Under the pieces are notes generated by a model. That model saw nothing but the letters and a program-made list of their open reading frames with translations, was not told the origin of the DNA and made no database searches. DNA of 8,494 nucleotides from an uncultured Erysipelotrichaceae bacterium (GTDB lineage: Bacteria; Bacillota_I; Bacilli_A; Erysipelotrichales; Erysipelotrichaceae). The translations under genes were made by a program, and so were the position numbers. Shown here in pieces: positions 1-6,237 of this stretch (within the stretch, counting starts at the first letter, position 1; each line of letters starts with the position of its first letter). The DNA is taken from NCBI GenBank assembly GCA_902766675.1, contig CACXEN010000012.1:1-8494 (forward strand), read 5' to 3'.

Positions 1-48
1 CTAATTGGAGTGATTGGTTCATTAACATTAAGAAAAGTTATTGATTAA
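1..48 (+). CDS. C-terminal end of an unidentified upstream gene (partial)
   Basis: Only the last 15 codons and a TAA stop (46-48) are visible, reading LIGVIGSLTLRKVID. The frame uses the same TTA/AGA-rich codons as the other genes. The stop is followed ten bases later by a terminator-like hairpin, which supports a real gene end here. The residues are mostly hydrophobic with a basic patch, as in the end of a membrane protein, but this is too short to name. Frame 3 is also open over this stretch, so the frame choice is probable rather than certain. Confidence 0.5.
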   Translation, partial: LIGVIGSLTLRKVID

Positions 49-57
49 TAGTTTATT

Positions 58-88
58 AGCTCAAGACTATATGTCTTGGGCTTTTATT
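58..88 (+). terminator. Rho-independent terminator of the upstream gene
   Basis: A 10-bp stem (58-67 with 73-82, one G-T pair) closes a 5-nt TATAT loop and is followed by TTTTATT. It lies ten bases after the stop at 48, the expected place for the terminator of the partial gene. Confidence 0.75.
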
Positions 89-113
89 GCTCTCTTAAAC
101 TAAAGATGAAGAT

Positions 114-140
114 ATCTCCTCAATGAGGAGATTTATTTTT
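114..140 (+). terminator. Second, tandem terminator-like hairpin
   Basis: A perfect 8-bp stem (114-121 with 125-132) has a tight 3-nt loop and is followed by a T-rich tract, TTTATTTTT. It lies 26 bases after the first terminator and before the exporter promoter, so it probably backs up the first and insulates the exporter from upstream readthrough. The 3-nt loop is short but acceptable. Confidence 0.6.
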
Positions 141-171
141 AGGCATTATGGCATGTCTATATAAAAGATTG

Positions 172-180
172 TGATATAAT
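172..180 (+). promoter_or_regulatory. Extended -10 promoter for the ABC exporter
   Basis: TATAAT at 175-180 is preceded by TG one base upstream (172-173), a consensus extended -10. No good -35 hexamer is visible at 16-18 bp spacing, which extended -10 promoters tolerate. Transcription would start near 187, giving a leader of only about 16 nt before the ATG at 203. Confidence 0.7.
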
Positions 181-202
181 AGCACCCAGTTAGGTGAAAA
201 AT

Positions 203-1969
203 ATGAGTGAAATAACAACAAAACAATACTCCACAAAAGAATTATTAAGCAGATTCTATCCATATTTAAAAAAGTATCGTGTATCACTATACTTGGATTT
301 ATTTTGTGCTGCTTTAACAACATTATGTGATATGGCATTACCTCGCATTATGAGTTATCTAACGAATACTGCAATGTATTCACCAGCCGCATTAACAGTT
401 AGTTTAATATTCAAATTAGCTGCTTTATATGCACTTCTTAGAGTGATTGATTCTATAGCATATTACTATATGGTATCTCGTGGGCATATCATGGGTGTAA
501 ACATTGAAACGGATATGCGTACTGACGCATTTGCGCATTTAGAAAGATTAAGTGATTCATTTTTTGCGAATACAAAAATTGGACAATTAATGGGAAGAAT
601 TACAAGTGATTTATTTGATGTCACAGAATTTGCACACCATTGTCCAGAAGAGTTCTTTATTGCAGGAATTAAAGCAGTTGTGGCTTTTGTGATATTAGCC
701 CAAGCATCTTTACCACTGACATTAATTATTTTCTCTTGTTTACCATTGATGTTATATTTCTCCATTAAATTAAATAGAAGATATAGAAAAGCCACAAAAG
801 CACAACGTGTACAAATTGGTGAATTAAATGCCCAAGTAGAAGATTCTTTCTTAGGAGAAAGAGTAGTAAAAGCATTTAATGCGGAAGAATATGAATTATC
901 TAAATTTGATAAAGGAAACCAAAAGTTTAAGGAAATCAAAAGAGAACGCTATTATGCAATGGCAAATTATTCAATGTCTACACGTCTCTTTGATGGTTTG
1001 ATGTATGTATTAACGATCGTTGCCGGAGGATTATTCTTAGTAAACAATAAAATAACAGCAGGGGATTTGGTTGCGTATATTCTTTATGTGACAACTTTAA
1101 TCGCCACAATTCGAAGAATCGTAGATTTCGCCGAACAATTCCAATCTGGTATGACAGGAATTGAAAGATTTTTAGAAATCATGGATACTCCAATTGATAT
1201 TGAAGATAAAAAAGATGCGAAGCCACTAGAAGTAAAAGGTGGAGAAATCATATTTGAGGATGTATGTTTTGAATATCCAGATGATCATAATCATGTGTTA
1301 CAACATTTAAATTTAAGAATTAAACCAGGTGAAAACCTTGCCTTAGTTGGTGAAAGTGGTGGAGGTAAGACAACACTTTCTTCACTTGTGCCAAGATTCT
1401 ATGATGTAACAAGTGGTGCAATTTATATTGATGGTCAAAATGTAAAAGACGTTACATTAAAGAGTTTGCGTGACGCAATTGGTATTGTTCAACAAGATGT
1501 ATATCTATTCTCAGGAACAGTATATGAAAATATTGCATATGGAAAACCAAATGCCACAAAAGAAGAAATTGTTGAAGCTGCCAAGATGGCAGGTGCAGAT
1601 GAGTTTATTCGAGCATTACCAAATGGCTATGATTCCTATGTAGGAGAGCGTGGTGTTAAACTATCTGGTGGTCAAAAACAAAGAATATCCATTGCCCGTG
1701 TATTCTTAAAGAATCCACCAATTCTACTTCTTGATGAAGCAACATCTGCTTTAGATAATGAAAGTGAAAACTATATCGAAAAGAGTTTAGAAAAGTTATC
1801 AAAAGGTAGAACAACAATTACGATTGCCCATCGTTTAACCACAATCAAAGATGCAGATCGTATCATTGTATTAGGAAAAAATGGTATCGAAGAAGAAGGA
1901 AATCATAACGAATTATTAGAAAACGGTAAAACATATTACCGCTTATGGAATGGAATAGAACTTGTATAA
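203..1969 (+). CDS. ABC exporter half-transporter (membrane domain fused to ATPase)
   Basis: Encodes a 588-residue type IV (MsbA/BmrA-like) half-exporter that works as a dimer in the cytoplasmic membrane, using ATP to export lipids, drugs or peptides; the substrate cannot be read from the sequence. Six membrane helices lie roughly within residues 27-303. The ATPase shows Walker A GESGGGKTT (383-391), Q-loop Q430/Q431, signature LSGGQ (487-491), Walker B ILLLDE (507-512) and the switch histidine H543, so it looks fully active. No peptidase domain precedes the membrane part, arguing against a bacteriocin processor. ATG at 203 is chosen over an in-frame GTG at 194 because TAGGTG (191-196) is a ribosome site correctly spaced for 203, while GTG would overlap that site. 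No partner half-transporter is adjacent: a terminator separates the upstream gene and the downstream genes are on the other strand, so a homodimer is likely. Confidence 0.93.
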   Translation: MSEITTKQYSTKELLSRFYPYLKKYRVSLYLDLFCAALTTLCDMALPRIMSYLTNTAMYSPAALTVSLIFKLAALYALLRVIDSIAYYYMVSRGHIMGVNIETDMRTDAFAHLERLSDSFFANTKIGQLMGRITSDLFDVTEFAHHCPEEFFIAGIKAVVAFVILAQASLPLTLIIFSCLPLMLYFSIKLNRRYRKATKAQRVQIGELNAQVEDSFLGERVVKAFNAEEYELSKFDKGNQKFKEIKRERYYAMANYSMSTRLFDGLMYVLTIVAGGLFLVNNKITAGDLVAYILYVTTLIATIRRIVDFAEQFQSGMTGIERFLEIMDTPIDIEDKKDAKPLEVKGGEIIFEDVCFEYPDDHNHVLQHLNLRIKPGENLALVGESGGGKTTLSSLVPRFYDVTSGAIYIDGQNVKDVTLKSLRDAIGIVQQDVYLFSGTVYENIAYGKPNATKEEIVEAAKMAGADEFIRALPNGYDSYVGERGVKLSGGQKQRISIARVFLKNPPILLLDEATSALDNESENYIEKSLEKLSKGRTTITIAHRLTTIKDADRIIVLGKNGIEEEGNHNELLENGKTYYRLWNGIELV

Positions 1970-2024
1970 AGTAAGCCTCGTTATTATTGGAATATATTCC
2001 TGATACAAAAGATGAATAATACTT

Positions 2025-2046
2025 GGAGCTAAATGCTCCTTTTATT
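2025..2046 (+). terminator. Terminator after the ABC exporter
   Basis: A GC-rich 5-bp stem, GGAGC (2025-2029) with GCTCC (2035-2039), and a 5-nt loop are followed by TTTTATTT. It sits 55 bases after the exporter stop. The stem is short, so efficiency is uncertain. In the other direction the hairpin is not followed by a T tract, so it is unlikely to serve the minus-strand hxlB transcript. Confidence 0.6.
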
Positions 2047-2100
2047 TAAGCCAAAAGACATTTTGTTTTTGATGATACGTTTTTTAGAATCTATTATGAA

Positions 2101-2661
2101 TTATTCTAAATTTGCGTGACGTGTAAACATTGTGTCGCTAGAGTATCCTAGCTTTTCCATCAATAACATAATGACGATATCTAAATAAATACCTTCACTT
2201 TGTTCGAAAAGGGAACCCATTGGTTGAATAGATTTAACAGATCCTTGTACATCTGATTTAGGAGAAACAGCAGGTATTTCAATCACGATATCTGCCATAT
2301 CTGCAATCGTAGAATTTACATTGATAGTAACTAGTACTATTTTTGCGCCAATTTCTTTTGCCTTATTTGCATAATTTACTAATGAGGCAGTTTTACCGCT
2401 ACCACTACAAATTACTAATACATCATCTTTTGTGATATTTGGAGTACAAGTTTCCCCAACGACATAACTTGTTTTACCCATATGCATAAGACGCATCGCA
2501 AAACCTTTTACCATAAAGCCGCTTCTTCCTGCACCACAGGAAAATATCGCATTACTAGTATTTAGTAATTCAACAAATGCATTGGTTTTATCAATATCTA
2601 TATTAGATAGTGTATGTTCTAATTCTTTTAAAACGATATTTGCGTATTCTTGATTATTCAT
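2101..2661 (-). CDS. hxlB: 6-phospho-3-hexuloisomerase (PHI)
   Basis: A 186-residue SIS-domain isomerase, the usual size for PHI. It converts D-arabino-hex-3-ulose 6-phosphate to fructose 6-phosphate in the cytoplasm, the second step of ribulose monophosphate formaldehyde fixation. Visible family marks are GAGRSGF (43-49), ETCTPNI (70-76), the phosphate-binding SGSGKT (86-91), PMGSLFE with E153 at the position of the catalytic glutamate, and the C-terminal RHANLE (181-186). Many relatives read SGSGET, so K90 is a mild departure. The ATG at 2661 has a GAGGT ribosome site at good spacing that overlaps the TGA stop of hxlA; the genes are 8 nt apart and clearly cotranscribed. The pairing with HPS makes PHI more likely than other SIS isomerases such as GmhA or KdsD. 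No convincing terminator follows on this strand. Confidence 0.93.
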   Translation of the reverse strand: MNNQEYANIVLKELEHTLSNIDIDKTNAFVELLNTSNAIFSCGAGRSGFMVKGFAMRLMHMGKTSYVVGETCTPNITKDDVLVICSGSGKTASLVNYANKAKEIGAKIVLVTINVNSTIADMADIVIEIPAVSPKSDVQGSVKSIQPMGSLFEQSEGIYLDIVIMLLMEKLGYSSDTMFTRHANLE

Positions 2662-2669
2662 AGTTTACC

Positions 2670-3296
2670 TCATTGGAAATGATTCTTTATCGCAATCGTT
2701 GCGCTGACTGGATCATCTGCAGTACAAATGGCACCACCTACAACAATAATTTCTGCGCCTTCTTGAACAATTGCGTCAATCGTTTCTAATTTCACACCTC
2801 CAGCTACTGCTGGTTTTGCATTTTTAATGACTGAATTTAATATTTTTAAATCGTCTAATGGATCTTTACCAGTATTTTGTATATCAAATGCAGTATGTAC
2901 ACAGATATAATCCACACCCATCTCATCAATCTCTTGGGCTCTTTGTGCTAAATCTTTTACCTCAATCATATCTACCATGACTTTTTTGTGGTGTTTTTTG
3001 GCACTACGTACAACACCTTCGATGGTGCTATTATTAGAAACACCTAATACAGTACAAATATCTGCACCAGCACTAAAACATTTATCTGCTTCAAATTCAC
3101 CGGCATCCATGATTTTTACATCTGCAAGTATTTCAATACTTGGGAATTTATCCTTTAAATACTTTACTGGACGCATTCCTTCTTCTATTACAAAAGGAGT
3201 GCCGATTTCTGCAATATCCACATAATCTTGTGTTTGTGATAATAATTCTTCACACGCTTCTAGTGAAAGCGTATCTAATGCAACCTGTAACTTCAT
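2670..3296 (-). CDS. hxlA: 3-hexulose-6-phosphate synthase (HPS)
   Basis: A 208-residue TIM-barrel enzyme of the orotidine-5'-phosphate decarboxylase superfamily. It condenses formaldehyde with ribulose 5-phosphate to hex-3-ulose 6-phosphate and is reversible, so it can also supply ribulose 5-phosphate. Residues seen are D8 in ALD, E30 in AEIG, the superfamily metal/catalytic set D59-x-K61-x-x-D64, H134 in an HTAFDIQ stretch close to the HPS form, and phosphate-binding glycines in AVAGG and VVGGAI near the C-terminus. The related keto-gulonate-6-phosphate decarboxylase (UlaD) shares the D-x-K-x-x-D motif but usually has HRGRD at the histidine loop and different neighbours; adjacency to PHI decides for HPS. 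ATG at 3296 gives the family-typical MKLQVALD start; an upstream TTG at 3302 is possible but less likely. The gene begins 9 nt after the zinc-ribbon gene stop. Confidence 0.93.
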   Translation of the reverse strand: MKLQVALDTLSLEACEELLSQTQDYVDIAEIGTPFVIEEGMRPVKYLKDKFPSIEILADVKIMDAGEFEADKCFSAGADICTVLGVSNNSTIEGVVRSAKKHHKKVMVDMIEVKDLAQRAQEIDEMGVDYICVHTAFDIQNTGKDPLDDLKILNSVIKNAKPAVAGGVKLETIDAIVQEGAEIIVVGGAICTADDPVSATIAIKNHFQ

Positions 3297-3305
3297 ATAC
3301 AATCT

Positions 3306-3926
3306 CTATTCATTCACAAATAAATAATCTCTTTTTCTAAAATAAATAAATTCTAATATAATTGCGACACCGCTAGTAATGATAGTAGCAAAGTTTGCGA
3401 AATCAACTTCACCAAGGAAAACTAAGGATATGACGATATAAAGAATATTCAAAACAAATGTCGCAGATATTCCAGCAATATAATACATTGGTGCTTTTGT
3501 TTTAAACTTTGCTAATTTTTGTCTTGCATAGAACATGTATATCGCAACGACGATCATAAAGAAGCCATATAGTTTATCTATTACAGATAATGCTGGTATT
3601 TGATTATATACTAATTCAGCTAAGCCACTTTGACTATATCCATAAACACTATATACAATGTCGTATATATAACCTGAAATATATAGAATTCCAGAGAGTA
3701 TACCAGAAAACATTGCGAAAAAGATACGGAAATAAATCACAAACTTATACCAATTCATTCCTAAACCATCTGCCACTGCTCTTAACAATTGGCTTTTTGG
3801 AGTAGTATCTGTGATTTGTTCTTTTTCGATTTCTATTTCATTTTTATATGGTTCAACTTTGGCACCACATTTCCCACAAAATACAGCACCATCATTAATT
3901 TCACTACCGCATTGTCTACAAATCAT
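3306..3926 (-). CDS. Zinc-ribbon membrane protein of unknown function
   Basis: A 206-residue protein with an N-terminal zinc ribbon formed by C3-x2-C6 and C17-x2-C20, a charged linker (about 28-55), then four predicted membrane helices (about 61-87, 114-133, 146-172, 177-196) and a short charged tail. Such zinc-ribbon plus membrane proteins are common in Bacillota, and most have no known function. There is no signal peptide, so the ribbon should face the cytoplasm. The start at 3926 is supported by a GAGGT ribosome site with 6-nt spacing. It is the first gene of the minus-strand unit, 9 nt before hxlA, so it is probably cotranscribed with the formaldehyde-fixation pair. A role in that pathway is unproven; it could equally be a bystander. 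No enzymatic motif is visible. Confidence 0.8.
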   Translation of the reverse strand: MICRQCGSEINDGAVFCGKCGAKVEPYKNEIEIEKEQITDTTPKSQLLRAVADGLGMNWYKFVIYFRIFFAMFSGILSGILYISGYIYDIVYSVYGYSQSGLAELVYNQIPALSVIDKLYGFFMIVVAIYMFYARQKLAKFKTKAPMYYIAGISATFVLNILYIVISLVFLGEVDFANFATIITSGVAIILEFIYFRKRDYLFVNE

Positions 3927-3949
3927 ATCAATACCTCACTGTTAGTAAT

Positions 3950-3958
3950 ATTTTATCA
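3950..3958 (-). promoter_or_regulatory. Candidate extended -10 promoter for the zinc-ribbon/hxlA/hxlB unit
   Basis: On the minus strand, TGA-TAAAAT (3958 down to 3950) reads as an extended -10. No close match to TTGACA is found at the right distance. It lies about 24 bases before the ATG at 3926, leaving a short leader with the GAGGT site. Confidence 0.4.
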
Positions 3959-3993
3959 TGAAAATAGTAAGAAAATGTTTTCAGAAAAAATGA

Positions 3994-4021
3994 TTGACAA
4001 TTGTTTCATTGTTGATATGAT
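3994..4021 (+). promoter_or_regulatory. Sigma-A-type promoter of the Trp transport operon
   Basis: A perfect -35 TTGACA (3994-3999), a 16-bp spacer and a -10 TATGAT (4016-4021), with an upstream TG at 4013-4014 making it extended. The predicted start is near 4028, exactly at the base of T-box Stem I. This is the strongest promoter in the window, as expected for a gene set controlled by attenuation rather than by initiation. Confidence 0.85.
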
Positions 4022-4024
4022 GTT

Positions 4025-4283
4025 ACCAAGAAAACCGATGATTGGGAGATCAAACATATTAGCAGCTAAAAGAGAGCGGGGAATGGTGGAAGCCCTGTAG
4101 TGAAGCGATATGCAAATGGACCCAGGAGGGCTTGGTGAAAACATAAGTGAGTATTCCAAGACGTTGTGCCTACGTTATAAGGCAGGAAATGTGATTGCAT
4201 TTTCGACGAGAGGGTAACGAAGTTACTAATAAAGGTGGTACCGCAGGCATAACGCTTGTCCTTTAGGGATAAGCGTTTTTTGT
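4025..4283 (+). ncRNA. T-box riboswitch leader, tryptophan specifier (TGG)
   Basis: A complete transcriptional T-box that senses the charging of a tRNA. Stem I is closed by CAAG (4027-4030) with CTTG (4131-4134), then TGGG (4043-4046) with CCCA (4121-4124), CATAT (4055-4059) with ATATG (4108-4112), and GGG with CCC around the conserved AGAGAGC (4071-4077) and GGTGGAAGCCC (4085-4095) distal elements. The specifier loop on the 3' side contains TGG at 4117-4119 followed by A and then the CCC stem, the usual position and context, giving tryptophan. Further hairpins lie between (TGCCT/AGGCA near 4147-4185, GTAAC/GTTAC at 4214-4226). The T-box sequence AAAGGTGGTACCGC is at 4231-4244 with bulge TGGT (4236-4239), which pairs with the tRNA acceptor end. 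AAAGG (4231-4235) can pair with CCTTT (4260-4264) to form the antiterminator, excluding the terminator at 4251-4281. Family is certain; the Trp specifier is strongly supported by the downstream genes. Confidence 0.94.
4251..4281 (+). terminator. T-box-controlled attenuator terminator
   Basis: An 11-bp stem (4251-4261 with 4267-4277, one G-T pair) and a 5-nt loop are followed by a run of T to 4281. The 5' arm bases C4260-C4261 are shared with the antiterminator helix, so the two structures are mutually exclusive. It should form when tRNA-Trp is charged and stop transcription about 50 nt before trpX. Confidence 0.93.
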
Positions 4284-4312
4284 TTAAAGGAAGCCGAAAA
4301 TGCAGAAAGAAT

Positions 4313-4321
4313 AAAGGAGGA
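4313..4321 (+). promoter_or_regulatory. Strong ribosome binding site of trpX
   Basis: AAAGGAGGA, a near-perfect match to the anti-Shine-Dalgarno sequence, 8 nt before the ATG at 4330. It lies beyond the attenuator, so translation follows only after readthrough, and it fixes the start of the binding protein. Confidence 0.85.
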
Positions 4322-4329
4322 GAAATCAC

Positions 4330-5334
4330 ATGAAAAAAGTATTGAAAGTATTTGTAGCATTATTCTTAGTATTCGGCTTAGTTGCATGTTCTAATGAAGC
4401 ACCGAAAGAAGAAACGAATTCAGCAGGTGATAAAGCTGAATATACAGTCGCAATCATTAAGCAATTAGATCATGCATCATTAGATGAAATCGCAAATGCA
4501 ATAGCTGCCCAATTAGACGCTTTAGCAAGTGATAAAGGTGTTACCATCAATTACACAATTGATAGTGGTAATAATGATCCAACAACATTACAACAATATG
4601 CTGCGAATTATGTGGCTGATAAAGTAGATTGCATTATTCCAATTGCGACTTTAGCAGCACAAACAATGGTTGCGGCAACAGAAGGGACTGGAATTCCTGT
4701 AATTTATGCAGCAATATCAGATCCAGAAGGTGCAGAGTTAACTGGTTTAGAGAATGTATCTGGAACAAGTGATGCTTTAAATACCACACAGATTATGGAT
4801 ATGATGTTTGCACAAAATAGTGATATCAAAAAAGTAGGCTTATTATATTCACAATCAGAAGCAAATTCTCAAAAGCCAATTGCTGAAGCAAAAGCATATT
4901 TAGATGAAAAAGGTGTGGAATATATCGAAGCAACTGGTAATACAGATAGTGAAGTTGCACAAGCTGTATCTAGCTTAATTGCCTCAAATGTAGAAGCAGT
5001 ATTTACACCAACAGATAATGTAGTGATGGCTACAGAAATTACAACTGCTGAACAATTCATTACAGCGGGAATTGCCCATTATACAGGTGCAGATTCCTTT
5101 GTGAGAAATGGCGGATATGTGACTTGTGGTGTGAATTATACAGATCTTGGCACAAAGACTGCAGATCTAGCATATGAAGCTGTTGTATCTGGTACAGGTA
5201 ATTTAGAAGATTATTATGTAATGGATGGAGGTATTATTACAGTAAATACTGAAACAGCAGAAGCACTAGGATTGGATTATACTATCTTTAGTGAATTTGG
5301 AGAAATCGTAGAAGTACAAACAACGGAAGAATAA
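4330..5334 (+). CDS. trpX: Tryptophan ABC importer, substrate-binding lipoprotein (TrpX type)
   Basis: A 334-residue extracytoplasmic binding protein of the ABC_sub_bind (PF04392-like) family. Residues 1-19 are a lipoprotein signal peptide (basic MKK, hydrophobic core, lipobox LVAC) with lipid-anchored C20, followed by an acidic and polar linker and a two-lobe periplasmic-binding fold starting near EYTVAIIKQLDHASLDEI. It should capture the substrate at the outer membrane face and deliver it to the permease encoded next. Family members under Trp T-box control in streptococci and other Bacillota are annotated as TrpX; here the TGG specifier upstream supports tryptophan, though binding is not shown by the sequence itself. 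The protein contains no tryptophan, which suits production during Trp starvation. The stop is 2 nt before the permease ATG. Confidence 0.88.
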   Translation: MKKVLKVFVALFLVFGLVACSNEAPKEETNSAGDKAEYTVAIIKQLDHASLDEIANAIAAQLDALASDKGVTINYTIDSGNNDPTTLQQYAANYVADKVDCIIPIATLAAQTMVAATEGTGIPVIYAAISDPEGAELTGLENVSGTSDALNTTQIMDMMFAQNSDIKKVGLLYSQSEANSQKPIAEAKAYLDEKGVEYIEATGNTDSEVAQAVSSLIASNVEAVFTPTDNVVMATEITTAEQFITAGIAHYTGADSFVRNGGYVTCGVNYTDLGTKTADLAYEAVVSGTGNLEDYYVMDGGIITVNTETAEALGLDYTIFSEFGEIVEVQTTEE

Positions 5335-5336
5335 CA

Positions 5337-6236
5337 ATGGCTTATATTTTACAAACAACATTAACATTAGGATTTGTCTATGCACTAGTAGCTCTTGCAT
5401 TATTTATTAGCTATCGTATTTTAGACATCGCAGATTTAACCACAGATGGATGCTATGTATTAGGCATGGCAGTCTCTGTGGCTTTTGCCTATCAAGGTCA
5501 TCCATTTTTGGGTATCTTTCTAGCAATTATTTCTGGTGGCTTAGCTGGCTTTGTGACAGCATTCTTGCAAACAAGATTAGGTGTTCCATCTATACTAGCG
5601 GGTATTGTCACAAATACAGGTTTATATACTGTTAACTTAATGGCAATGGGTTGGACTAGCAATATTGCATTATTGAAAAAAGAAACATTATTTACACTAT
5701 TTCATAATTTAGGAATTGGTGGAAACTGGTCTGATTTCATCTTAGTTTCATGTATTACACTTTTGTCGATGTTGTTTGTAAGATGGTTTCTTAGCACAAG
5801 ACTTGGCTTATCCATTCGAGCTACAGGCGATAATCGTGATATGGTTCGTGCATCTAGTATTAATCCAAGATTTACAATCACAGTTGGCTTAGTATTAGCG
5901 AATTGTTTTACTGGCTTATGTGGAGCTTTGGTAGGCCAAATGCAAAAGTCTGCAGATATTAATGCTGGTACTGGAATTGTAGTCATTGGACTAGCATGTC
6001 TTATCATCGGAGAAACAATTATCAATGGTAAAAAAACGATCACAAGAAATATTGTTGCAGTATTAATTGGTAATATTGTGTATCGTTTTATATATGCAAT
6101 TATTTTACAGACAAGAATTCTACCGATTGATTTTTTGAAATTAATTACAGCACTAATTGTTGCACTGGCAATTGCGGCACCAACGATTAAAGAAAATGCC
6201 CAATTATATAATCGGGCAAGAAAGGAGATGAAATAA
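5337..6236 (+). CDS. trpY: Tryptophan ABC importer, permease (TrpY type)
   Basis: A 299-residue integral membrane protein of the LivH/BPD_transp_2 (PF02653-like) permease family. About eight or nine hydrophobic helices are visible (near 5-25, 39-52, 57-78, 84-104, 132-150, 178-200, 210-229, 238-258, 267-283). LDIADLTTDG (29-38) and the cytoplasmic GLSIRATGDN stretch (157-166), which corresponds to the ATPase-docking loop, are typical of this family. It forms the membrane channel, with the ATPase encoded one base downstream. The ATG at 5337 uses GGAAGA inside the last codons of trpX as its ribosome site, so the two are translationally linked. Only three tryptophans occur. Substrate assignment rests on the T-box and the neighbours. 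Confidence 0.87.
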   Translation: MAYILQTTLTLGFVYALVALALFISYRILDIADLTTDGCYVLGMAVSVAFAYQGHPFLGIFLAIISGGLAGFVTAFLQTRLGVPSILAGIVTNTGLYTVNLMAMGWTSNIALLKKETLFTLFHNLGIGGNWSDFILVSCITLLSMLFVRWFLSTRLGLSIRATGDNRDMVRASSINPRFTITVGLVLANCFTGLCGALVGQMQKSADINAGTGIVVIGLACLIIGETIINGKKTITRNIVAVLIGNIVYRFIYAIILQTRILPIDFLKLITALIVALAIAAPTIKENAQLYNRARKEMK

Positions 6237-6237
6237 T

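Noticed and set aside
466..939. A 157-codon minus-strand frame inside the ABC exporter
   Set aside because: It is a shadow of a strongly conserved coding frame, has no ribosome site and resembles no protein.
2083..2110. An 8-bp inverted repeat (TTTAGAAT/ATTCTAAA) at the end of hxlB as a possible minus-strand terminator
   Set aside because: On the minus strand the hairpin is followed by A residues rather than T, and the stem is almost all A-T, so it does not look like an intrinsic terminator.
2670..3296. Keto-gulonate-6-phosphate decarboxylase (UlaD) as identity of the hxlA product
   Set aside because: The histidine-loop sequence HTAFDIQ and the adjacent hxlB favour HPS; no ascorbate PTS or other ula genes are nearby.
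4087..4089. Other TGG/GGT triplets in Stem I as specifier codon
   Set aside because: They lie in the distal loop motif GGTGGAAGCCC, which is structural; the specifier loop is on the 3' side at the base of Stem I, at 4117-4119.
3789..4329. Open frames on both strands across the T-box leader (3789-4100 plus, 3956-4159 and 4066-4329 minus)
   Set aside because: They lack ribosome sites, have atypical residue composition and lie across a structured T-box RNA that explains the sequence fully.
5702..6043. A 113-codon minus-strand frame inside the permease gene
   Set aside because: Antisense shadow of a membrane-protein gene; no start signal or recognisable content.
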